DNA of 7,795 bases from Oscillospiraceae bacterium. Lineage in GTDB: Bacteria; Bacillota; Clostridia; Oscillospirales; Acutalibacteraceae. The notes under the pieces were generated by a model. The model did not search any database and was not told where the DNA came from. It was given only the letters and a program-made list of their open reading frames with translations. Below are positions 1-6,027 of the stretch, piece after piece. The DNA lies in assembly GCA_029007475.1 (NCBI GenBank), contig JAQXHW010000124.1, positions 1 through 7,795 on the forward strand, given 5' to 3'. The position numbers were made by a program, and so were the translations under genes. How positions within the stretch are numbered: position 1 is the first letter of the stretch; each line of letters begins with the position of its first letter.

Positions 1-72
1 AACCCCTGGTACGGTGATTACCGTACACATGATTTCCAATCATGCTCCTTCGGCCGGCTCGGACATCTCTCC
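1..72 (-). tRNA. tRNA-Ser (anticodon GGA), 3' end cut by window edge
   Basis: Read on the minus strand from 72, the sequence starts with a GGAGAGA acceptor strand and a D arm (TCC...GGA, with the GAGC..GGCCGAA loop typical of class II tRNAs). The anticodon stem is CATGA/TCATG (44-40 and 32-28) around the loop TTGGAAA, which places anticodon GGA at 37-35. A long variable arm follows, GTACGGT/ACCGTAC with a 4-base loop (26-9), which is diagnostic of tRNA-Ser or tRNA-Leu. The 5' strand of the T stem (AGGGG, 7-3) and the first two T-loop bases end at the window edge, so the 3' acceptor strand is not visible. The tRNA should decode UCC and UCU serine codons. It has its own promoter directly upstream. 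Confidence 0.93.
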
Positions 73-86
73 AAACACTGCTGACT

Positions 87-115
87 ATTATATCAAATTA
101 ATTTTAAAAAATCAA
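87..115 (-). promoter_or_regulatory. Sigma-A-type promoter of tRNA-Ser
   Basis: On the minus strand a -35 box TTGATT (115-110) is separated by exactly 17 bases from a perfect -10 box TATAAT (92-87). The bases TGA directly before the -10 make it an extended -10 as well. The spacer is almost pure A/T. The predicted start, about 7 bases past the -10 (near 80), leaves a 5' leader of roughly 8 bases before the mature tRNA end at 72, as is usual for stable RNA genes. The tRNA therefore does not need read-through from metH. Confidence 0.85.
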
Positions 116-124
116 GAGCAAATT

Positions 125-302
125 TAAGAAAACACTGAATAAATCAAACTTGAAAGTTGTTCGCACATCTTGCTTGCATATTTTCCGTCAGCTTACCCAA
201 AAAATCCTCGTAATGCGTCAGCATTACTGCGGTTTATTCGTCCAATCTGACGAAAAATCTGACGGCGCAATATGCACAAACGATTTAATCAGTGCTTCCT
301 TA
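125..302. mobile_element. MITE-like non-coding element with terminal inverted repeats
   Basis: The two ends, 125-145 and the reverse complement of 302-282, match at 18 of 21 positions. Both share TAAG at the tip and the core CACTGA(A/T)TAAATC. Each end carries a terminal TA, which would fit a TA target duplication of the kind made by IS630/Tc1-mariner-type transposases; in that case the element proper is about 127-300. The inner arms are also partly complementary: TCCGTCAG near 184-191 faces CTGACGG at 259-265. The middle holds a perfect 7-bp stem GTAATGC/GCATTAC (210-216, 221-227) with a 4-base loop, so the whole element can fold as one imperfect hairpin. No credible gene is present; a 66-codon plus-strand frame across it has no recognisable product. 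It is too short to encode a transposase, so mobility would need one elsewhere. The family assignment is inferred from structure only. Confidence 0.68.
199..227 (-). terminator. Possible weak terminator for metH, inside the MITE-like element
   Basis: In the direction of metH transcription, a perfect 7-bp stem GTAATGC/GCATTAC with loop TGAC (227-210) is followed five bases later by six consecutive U (204-199). The stem is fairly AT-rich and the U tract is displaced by GAGGA, so this is weaker than a canonical intrinsic terminator. The GAGGA gap could be partly closed by extra CC/GG pairing. It is the only terminator-like structure I see between the metH stop and the tRNA-Ser promoter. Confidence 0.35.
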
Positions 303-2684
303 GGAAAAATATTTTTCGGCAATTCTAACGCAGCCCATGGCATCCTTTGAGTAAAAATCAGCCTCAATCATATCTGCGTATTCTCGGGACATTACCGCGC
401 CGCCTACGGTTACCTTGCAGTCGGGCAATTCCTTGTGGATCAGCTTAATTGTTCTCTCCATGGCAGGTACGGTGGTGGTCATTAAAGCCGAGAGGGCGAC
501 GAGCTTCGCACCCTCTGCCCTTGCGACCTCTAAAATCTTTTCCTCCGCCACGTCCTTGCCTAAATCTATCACCCTGTAACCGTAGTTTTCAAGGAGAATC
601 TTAACGATATTCTTTCCGATATCGTGGATATCTCCCTTGACTGTGGCAATAACGATTTTTTTCTTTGCCGGGGTACTTGAGTCGGTCTGTGACAGGAGGG
701 TTTTTACCTCTCGGAAAGCCGCCTTTGCCGCTTCTGCGCTCATGAGAAGCCTGGGCAGATAGACCTTTCCCTCCTCAAAGCCTGCGCCTACGATGTCAAG
801 CGCAGGAACGATAAAGTTATTTATTACGTCTAAGGGCTTTTCGGTTTTGAGAAGCTCTTTTGTAAGCGTCTCGCTTTCCTGTGAGAGTCCTGAAACGATA
901 GCGTCTTTAAGGGTGAGATTCGAGCTTGACGCAGGAATTACACCCGAGTCCTCCCGGCTCAGAACCTCCTCGGTAATATCCTCTGCAAAGGCAACTAAAT
1001 CCTCGGTTTTTCTGAAAGCGTCCCTGTTTCTGATTGCGTTTAACATATTCTCGCTGTGGGGATTCATAATGGCTGAGGAAAGACCTCTTGCGAGAGCTTC
1101 CGAGAAAAAGCGGCTGTTTACATAATCTCTGTGGGGAAGTCCGAAAGAGATATTTGAAACGCCCAAGGTTGTCTTAATACCCATTTCGGTGAGCATCTCG
1201 ATAGCCTTAATTGTCACGTCGGCGGCGGTTTTGTCCGTGCTGATTGACATGGTAAGGGTGTCAACGATTATATTTTTCTTGTCTATGCCGTAGCTTTCGG
1301 CTGTGGCGAGAATTTTCTTTGCGATTTCAACTCTGCCCTCGGCAGTTTCGGGGATTCCCTCTTCGTCAAGGGTAAGAGCGACAATAACTCCGCCGTACTT
1401 TTTGGCAAGAGGGAATACGGAGCGCATGCTTTCCTCTTTGCCGTTTACGGAGTTGATAATTGCCTTGCCGTTGTAGATTCTAAGCGCACCTTCCAAAGCG
1501 ACAGGGTCGCCGGTGTCAATCTGCAGGGGAGTATCAAGTGCTCCCTGTAAGCTCTCAATAACCTCTTTCATAACGGCGGCTTCGTCAAGCTCGGGAAGTC
1601 CGCAGTTAACGTCCAAAATTTCCGCTCCTGCCTCTGCCTGATAGAGTCCCTCGCGGAGAATAAAGGCAAGGTCGTTTTCCTTTAACGCCTGCTTTACCCG
1701 CTTTTTGCCTGTGGGGTTGATTCTCTCTCCGATTATTACGGGGGTATCGGAAAATTCCACGGAATGAGTATAGGAGGAAACAAGGGTGTGGTTTTTATGC
1801 TCTATCTTTTTAGGCTCCATATTCTCGGTAGCTTCTATGAGCTTTTCGATGAATACGGGAGTAGTGCCGCAGCAGCCGCCGAGTCCGTGAGCACCTATTC
1901 TTACGGAGTTTTTCATCTCAAGGGCAAATTCCTCGGCAGTTACGTCAAAAACTGTAACTCCGTTTTCCGTGTGGGGAAGTCCTGCGTTGGGGCAGATTAT
2001 AAGGGGTGTTGAGGAATACTCTGCAAAAGTCTTTAGAACCTCGTTCATTTTTTTAGGGCCTAAGGAGCAGTTGATACCGATTGCGTCAACCGAAAGTCCC
2101 TCTAAGAGCGCAACCATAGACTTAGCGTCTGCGCCTGTCATGAGCTTCTCTTTTTCGTCAAAAACGCAGGTTACGAAAATGGGCAGAGAGGAGTTTTCCT
2201 TAGCCGCCAAAACCGCCGCCTTGGTTTCGTAGGCGTCGTTCATTGTCTCGATTAAGATAAGGTCGGTTTTGTCCTCGGCGGCACGGATGATTTTCGCAAA
2301 ATGCTCTACTGCATCCTCAAAGCAGAGGTCGCCGAAAGGCTTTAGCAGCTTTCCCAAAGGACCTACGTCAAGAGCGATATATCTTTTTTTGCCCCCAACC
2401 TCAGAAACAGCCTTTTGAGCACATGAAACGGCGGCGTCAATTACCTCTTTAAGCTCGCTTTCAGAGAATTTGAGAGGGTTTGCGCCGAAGGTGTTGGTGC
2501 TGATTACGTCGGAGCCTGCCTTTAGATATGCCTTGTGAATATCTATAATAATCTCGGGCTTTGAGAGAGAGAGCCGTTCGGGAAGCTCCCCGGTTTTCAG
2601 CCCTCGCTTTTGAAGCTGAGTACCCATGGCTCCGTCAAAGTACAGGAGTCCTTTTTCAATTTTACTTACAATTTCGTTTTTCAT
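300..2684 (-). CDS. metH: Cobalamin-dependent methionine synthase, three-domain form lacking the reactivation domain
   Basis: This 794-residue protein transfers the methyl group of 5-methyl-tetrahydrofolate through cobalamin to homocysteine, giving methionine; it should be cytoplasmic. Residues 1 to about 290 are the homocysteine S-methyltransferase barrel, with DGAMGTQLQ (17-25) and the zinc-binding cysteines C206 (GINCSLGP) and C271/C272 (GGCCGTTP). Residues about 313-575 are the pterin-binding barrel (IIGERINPTGKK, DVNCG, QIDTGDP). Residues about 590-665 are the helical cap (FIVPALDIVGAGFEEGKVYLP). Residues about 675-794 are the B12-binding Rossmann domain, with GDIHDIG placing the cobalt-ligating histidine at H687. 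The E. coli enzyme is about 1227 residues because it also carries a C-terminal AdoMet-binding reactivation domain; here that domain is encoded by the gene just upstream. I chose ATG at 2684, which has GGAGG four bases before it, over an in-frame TTG at 2702 that lacks a Shine-Dalgarno sequence. The TAA stop sits in the edge of a MITE-like element. Confidence 0.96.
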   Translation of the reverse strand: MKNEIVSKIEKGLLYFDGAMGTQLQKRGLKTGELPERLSLSKPEIIIDIHKAYLKAGSDVISTNTFGANPLKFSESELKEVIDAAVSCAQKAVSEVGGKKRYIALDVGPLGKLLKPFGDLCFEDAVEHFAKIIRAAEDKTDLILIETMNDAYETKAAVLAAKENSSLPIFVTCVFDEKEKLMTGADAKSMVALLEGLSVDAIGINCSLGPKKMNEVLKTFAEYSSTPLIICPNAGLPHTENGVTVFDVTAEEFALEMKNSVRIGAHGLGGCCGTTPVFIEKLIEATENMEPKKIEHKNHTLVSSYTHSVEFSDTPVIIGERINPTGKKRVKQALKENDLAFILREGLYQAEAGAEILDVNCGLPELDEAAVMKEVIESLQGALDTPLQIDTGDPVALEGALRIYNGKAIINSVNGKEESMRSVFPLAKKYGGVIVALTLDEEGIPETAEGRVEIAKKILATAESYGIDKKNIIVDTLTMSISTDKTAADVTIKAIEMLTEMGIKTTLGVSNISFGLPHRDYVNSRFFSEALARGLSSAIMNPHSENMLNAIRNRDAFRKTEDLVAFAEDITEEVLSREDSGVIPASSSNLTLKDAIVSGLSQESETLTKELLKTEKPLDVINNFIVPALDIVGAGFEEGKVYLPRLLMSAEAAKAAFREVKTLLSQTDSSTPAKKKIVIATVKGDIHDIGKNIVKILLENYGYRVIDLGKDVAEEKILEVARAEGAKLVALSALMTTTVPAMERTIKLIHKELPDCKVTVGGAVMSREYADMIEADFYSKDAMGCVRIAEKYFS

Positions 2685-2688
2685 ATTT

Positions 2689-2693
2689 CCTCC
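2689..2693 (-). promoter_or_regulatory. Ribosome binding site deciding the metH start
   Basis: GGAGG on the minus strand lies four bases (AAAT) before ATG at 2684. A possible TTG start at 2702 lies upstream of this site and has no purine-rich Shine-Dalgarno sequence of its own. The ATG also begins directly with the MKNEIVSKIEKG-type N-terminus expected just before the DGAMGTQL motif. Confidence 0.8.
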
Positions 2694-2716
2694 AATGCTC
2701 AAAGGGAGCAGGAAAA

Positions 2717-3319
2717 TTAATTATCTCTCAAGGGGACAATGGCGGTTACCGATTTAGTGGGTGTTAGGAGCATTGAATCCGTGAGAGTAAGACCTATCTT
2801 TAGGCTTGCATCTAAAAATGAGATTATATCCCTCTGCATGGCAAGGGGTAAATCTCCGTAGCCCGGAGAAAACCTCTCCTGCTCCTTTGTCTTAAAATAT
2901 TCCCTGCAAATTATGTCGCAGAAGCACTCTATTGCCGCGCCTGCCGCGCCGTCCGTAATTACTGCCTTGCTGGGAAAAATCGGAGAATACCTGCTTATGA
3001 GCATATCCGCGCCGACGCCTACGGTTGCGGCGAAGATACCCGCCTTGCTTGCTCCCTTTAGGAAGGTCACAAGGGAACGGCTCTCGTATCTGCAAAAGCC
3101 GAAATCAACAAGAGCCCCCTCTGTTTTAACAGGCAGCTTCACGCAGACAGCCTTTGGAGTAATCCTTTGGCAAAGCTCAAAAAGGCACTCTTTTGCGGTT
3201 TTACAGAGTGCCTCATCGGTGAAATCTCTGCAACCGCTGTATCTCAGAGCCTCTGAAATCGAGGTGTTCTCATAAAGACGGGAGCTGTCGCAGTTTATAA
3301 TTTCAATATGGTAGTTCAT
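2717..3319 (-). CDS. Stand-alone B12-dependent methionine synthase reactivation (AdoMet-binding) domain protein
   Basis: This 200-residue protein matches the C-terminal activation domain of MetH (Met_synt_B12 family) as a separate gene. In full-length MetH that domain binds S-adenosylmethionine and remethylates cob(II)alamin reductively when the cofactor becomes oxidised. The diagnostic segment is RFSPGYGDLPL (149-159), corresponding to the RxxPGYxxxP AdoMet-binding motif. It is followed by LTLTDSMLLTPTKSVTAI (177-194), also characteristic of the family. The middle contains KGASKAGIFAATVGVGAD (88-105) and a helix starting ITDGAAGAAIE (121-131). There is no flavodoxin or reductase domain, so the electron donor must come from elsewhere. 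The start at 3319 has AAGGG seven bases before it, inside the end of metF, and only three bases separate it from the metF stop, suggesting coupled translation. Its product very likely acts on the MetH encoded immediately downstream. Family membership is firm; partnership with this MetH is inferred from adjacency and the missing domain. Confidence 0.9.
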   Translation of the reverse strand: MNYHIEIINCDSSRLYENTSISEALRYSGCRDFTDEALCKTAKECLFELCQRITPKAVCVKLPVKTEGALVDFGFCRYESRSLVTFLKGASKAGIFAATVGVGADMLISRYSPIFPSKAVITDGAAGAAIECFCDIICREYFKTKEQERFSPGYGDLPLAMQRDIISFLDASLKIGLTLTDSMLLTPTKSVTAIVPLRDN

Positions 3320-3322
3320 AGC

Positions 3323-4192
3323 TTAACCCTTAATAATCTCGGAAAGATTGTTTTTTATAGTCCGCGCCACATCGGGTTTATTCATTGAGTAAACGTGGAC
3401 GTTTTTAATGCCGTTTGCGTAAAGGTCAATAATCTGCTCCGTAGCGTAGGCAATACCTGCCTGTTTCATAGCCGCAGGATTGTCGCCGTACCGCTCGGCA
3501 ATTTTGATAAATCTCTTGGGAAGCACAGTACCCGAAAGCTCGCAGGAGCGGAAAATCTGCTTTGTGTTGGTGATAGGCATAATACCTGCCACAACAGGCA
3601 CAAATATACCCTTCTTGTGGAGCTTGTCTATATAGGAGTAGAGGATGTCGTTGCTAAAGAACATTTGGGTTGTCAGGAACTTACAGCCTGCTTCAACCTT
3701 TAAGCCGATATTCGCTATATCCTCGTCCAGAGAGCCGGCTTCAATATGTCCCTCGGGGTAACAGGCGCCGCCGATACAAAAGCCGCCGAATTCAGCAATT
3801 TCGGTAATAAGCTGAGAGGCGTATTTGTAGTCCTTTCTCACGGGATAGCTGCCCTCTTTCGGGATATCGCCTCTCAGAGCAAGTATATTCTCAATCCCTG
3901 CTTCCTTTAGCTCAAGGAGCTTTTCGCGGACGTCCTCTTTTGTAGAGGAAACGCAGGTAAGGTGGGCGAGGGCGGTGGTGTGGCCTGCCTGCTCAATATT
4001 TTTTGCGATATCTACCGTAAAGCGGCTTCTGCCGCCGCCTGCGCCGTAGGTAACGCTCATGTAGTCGGGAGAAAGGGCGGCAATCTCAAGAGCTGCCGCC
4101 TCAACCGAGTCAAACAAGTCCGAGGTTTTAGGCGGAAAAACCTCAAAGGACAGGGTAGGTGTATCCTTTGCAAACAGTTCAGATAATTTCAT
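3323..4192 (-). CDS. metF: Methylenetetrahydrofolate reductase
   Basis: This 289-residue FAD-dependent enzyme reduces 5,10-methylene-tetrahydrofolate to 5-methyl-tetrahydrofolate, the methyl donor used by MetH. The length is normal for the bacterial single-domain form. Motifs include SFEVFPPKT (15-23) with the catalytic glutamate E17, YGAGGG (49-54), HLTC (77-80), LRGD (106-109) with the flavin-modulating aspartate D109, and TTQMFF (174-179) with the folate-contacting Q176; roles are assigned by analogy to the E. coli enzyme. Two in-frame ATGs lie six bases apart, at 4198 and 4192. GGAGG at 4206-4202 is three bases from the first and nine from the second, so I prefer 4192, giving MKLSELFAKD; starting at 4198 would only add MY. 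The gene lies 26 to 32 bases downstream of aspS and three bases upstream of the reactivation gene, consistent with operon membership. No MetV-like partner is visible. Confidence 0.96.
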   Translation of the reverse strand: MKLSELFAKDTPTLSFEVFPPKTSDLFDSVEAAALEIAALSPDYMSVTYGAGGGRSRFTVDIAKNIEQAGHTTALAHLTCVSSTKEDVREKLLELKEAGIENILALRGDIPKEGSYPVRKDYKYASQLITEIAEFGGFCIGGACYPEGHIEAGSLDEDIANIGLKVEAGCKFLTTQMFFSNDILYSYIDKLHKKGIFVPVVAGIMPITNTKQIFRSCELSGTVLPKRFIKIAERYGDNPAAMKQAGIAYATEQIIDLYANGIKNVHVYSMNKPDVARTIKNNLSEIIKG

Positions 4193-4201
4193 ATACATAT
4201 A

Positions 4202-4206
4202 CCTCC
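4202..4206 (-). promoter_or_regulatory. Ribosome binding site of metF
   Basis: GGAGG on the minus strand precedes the sequence TATATGTATATG. It is only three bases from the first ATG (4198) but nine from the second (4192), which favours the second as the main start. Both starts are in the same frame. Confidence 0.7.
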
Positions 4207-4224
4207 AACGGAGTTTTGAGGAAG

Positions 4225-6006
4225 TTATGCCTCAGGCTTAACTATTTTAAGTCCTAAAACGTCTAAATTCTCGCTGTCGACGGGCGAGGGACACTGAGAC
4301 ATAAGCTCGCTTGCGTTCTGTACCTTGGGGAAAGCGGTAACGTCTCTTAGGCTGTCGGCTCCTGCCAGAATCATTACAAGTCGGTCAAGGCCGATACCCA
4401 TGCCGCCGTGAGGGGGTGCGCCGTATTTGTAAGCGTCTACAAGGAAGCCGAATTTTGCCTCAATTTCCTCGTCGGTCATTTTAAGAGCCCGGAACATTTT
4501 CTGCTGAAGCTCAGGGTCGGAAATTCTGATAGAGCCTGAGGAAAGCTCAATGCCGTTGAGAGTAAGGTCGTAAGCCTTTGCGATAACCTTTGAGGGGTCG
4601 GTGTCGAGGTACTCAAGACATTCCTCCTTGGGCATGGTAAAGGGGTGGTGCATGGCAAGCCATTCGCCGCTTTCCTCGTCCTTTTCAAAGAAGGGGAAGT
4701 CAACAATCCAAAGGAACTTGTAGCCCTCGGGAATGATATCGAGCTTCTTTGCCACGGTGGTGCGGAGTGCGCCTAAGGTGGGCAGAGTGACAGAATCCTT
4801 GTCGGCAACGAAGAGAACAACATCGCCCTTCTCTGCGCCTACTCTATTAAGGATTGCCTCTAATTCTCCCTCTTTCATGAACTTTGCGAAGGAGCAGGCA
4901 GGGGTATCCTCAAGCCAGCGTACAAAGGCAAGACCCTTTGCGCCGATACCTCTTACAAATTCGGTTAATTTGTCAATCTCTTTTCGGGTTAAGACGTCGG
5001 CTGAGTTTTTAGCCACGATAGCGCGTACCGAGCCGCCGCTGTTTACTGCGCCACTAAATACTGCAAAGTCGCAGTCTGAAACCAAATCGGAAATATCGGT
5101 AATTTCCATGCCGTAGCGTATATCGGGCTTATCTGAGCCGAAACGCTCCATTGCGTCCTTGTAGCTCATTCTCTCGAATTTACTCTCAAGCTCAACGCCT
5201 AAAACGTCCTTCCAAATTCTCTGCATCAGACCCTCGTTTATCTCAAGGATATCCTCAACGTCAACGAAGGAAAGCTCCATATCAATCTGGGTAAACTCAG
5301 GCTGACGGTCAGCGCGCAAATCCTCGTCTCTGAAGCAGCGCGCAAGCTGAATATAGCGGTCAAAGCCGGAGAGCATTAAGAGCTGCTTGTAAATCTGAGG
5401 CGACTGGGGAAGCGCGTAGAAACAGCCCTTGTGAATTCTTGAGGGAACAAGGTAATCGCGGGCGCCCTCGGGAGTGGACTTCATCATCATGGGCGTTTCG
5501 ATTTCGATAAAGCCGTTTTCGTAGAAATAATCCCTTGCGCTTTTTGCAACCTCATTACGTAGCATAATATTCCTCTGGAGGGGTCTGCGGCGCAAATCGA
5601 GATAGCGGTACTTAAGTCTTAATTCCTCGTTGGTGTTCAAATCGTCAACAATCTCAAAGGGAGTGGTTTCAGCCTTTGAGAGAATTCTGAGGTCGGTAAC
5701 GAAAAGCTCAATATCGCCTGTGGGGATTTCGGTGTTCTTGGAGCTTCTCTCGCGGACGGTTCCGACGGCGCAGAGAACGTCCTCGCTTCTGAGGGTTTGA
5801 GCTTTTTCAAAAATTACTCTCTCGGTGCTGTCGTCGAAAGCAAGCTGCATAATGCCTGTGCGGTCGCGAAGGTCCGCGAAAACAAGCTGACCTAAGTCGC
5901 GCTGCTTCTGTACCCAACCGCAGAGGGTAACCTCCTTGCCTATGTCAGCGGTGCGAAGTGTACCGCAGTAGTTTGTTCTTTTGAGTCCGGTCATAAATTC
6001 TGCCAT
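4225..6006 (-). CDS. aspS: Aspartyl-tRNA synthetase, bacterial type
   Basis: This 593-residue class II synthetase charges tRNA-Asp with aspartate in the cytoplasm; the length is typical of the bacterial form. Residues 1 to about 110 are the OB-fold anticodon-binding domain (VTLCGWVQKQRDLGQLVFADLRDR region). The catalytic core follows, with QSPQ (201-204), motif 2 as FRDEDLRADRQPEFTQIDME (225-244), HHPF (453-456) and motif 3 as GGMGIGLDRL (534-543). The bacterial GAD insertion occupies roughly residues 290-425. In the RDLG stretch of the OB fold, leucine stands where non-discriminating AspRS enzymes such as that of Pseudomonas aeruginosa carry histidine; this hints at an enzyme specific for tRNA-Asp, but is only a weak inference. 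ATG at 6006 is chosen because AAAGGA (6021-6016) lies nine bases before it; an internal ATG four codons later is worse placed. It starts 21 bases after hisS. Confidence 0.97.
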   Translation of the reverse strand: MAEFMTGLKRTNYCGTLRTADIGKEVTLCGWVQKQRDLGQLVFADLRDRTGIMQLAFDDSTERVIFEKAQTLRSEDVLCAVGTVRERSSKNTEIPTGDIELFVTDLRILSKAETTPFEIVDDLNTNEELRLKYRYLDLRRRPLQRNIMLRNEVAKSARDYFYENGFIEIETPMMMKSTPEGARDYLVPSRIHKGCFYALPQSPQIYKQLLMLSGFDRYIQLARCFRDEDLRADRQPEFTQIDMELSFVDVEDILEINEGLMQRIWKDVLGVELESKFERMSYKDAMERFGSDKPDIRYGMEITDISDLVSDCDFAVFSGAVNSGGSVRAIVAKNSADVLTRKEIDKLTEFVRGIGAKGLAFVRWLEDTPACSFAKFMKEGELEAILNRVGAEKGDVVLFVADKDSVTLPTLGALRTTVAKKLDIIPEGYKFLWIVDFPFFEKDEESGEWLAMHHPFTMPKEECLEYLDTDPSKVIAKAYDLTLNGIELSSGSIRISDPELQQKMFRALKMTDEEIEAKFGFLVDAYKYGAPPHGGMGIGLDRLVMILAGADSLRDVTAFPKVQNASELMSQCPSPVDSENLDVLGLKIVKPEA

Positions 6007-6027
6007 ATCTAAAAATCCTTTCGAGGT

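Noticed and set aside
150..184. Weak plus-strand promoter-like TTGAAA near 150 inside the element
   Set aside because: No acceptable -10 box lies at 16 to 18 bases, and there is no gene downstream on that strand.
300..302. MetH might have been truncated by the insertion, losing its reactivation domain
   Set aside because: The cobalamin domain ends normally, and the reactivation domain is present intact as a separate upstream gene with its own start, so the split predates the insertion.
150..350. 66-codon plus-strand open frame overlapping the metH 3' end
   Set aside because: It spans the inverted-repeat element, has no Shine-Dalgarno sequence and no recognisable protein, and runs antisense into the well-supported metH.
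1764..2702. The same peptide start MSIGGN can be read at 1764 on the plus strand and at 2702 on the minus strand
   Set aside because: Both come from a chance GGAGGAAA-type stretch. The 2702 frame is simply a Shine-Dalgarno sequence read as codons, and the 1764 frame is antisense inside metH. It is not a real repeat.
2913..3275. 120-codon plus-strand frame opposite the reactivation gene, and similar long antisense frames in metH, aspS and hisS
   Set aside because: These are antisense shadows of conserved genes, favoured by codon bias; they show no Shine-Dalgarno sequences, promoters or recognisable domains.
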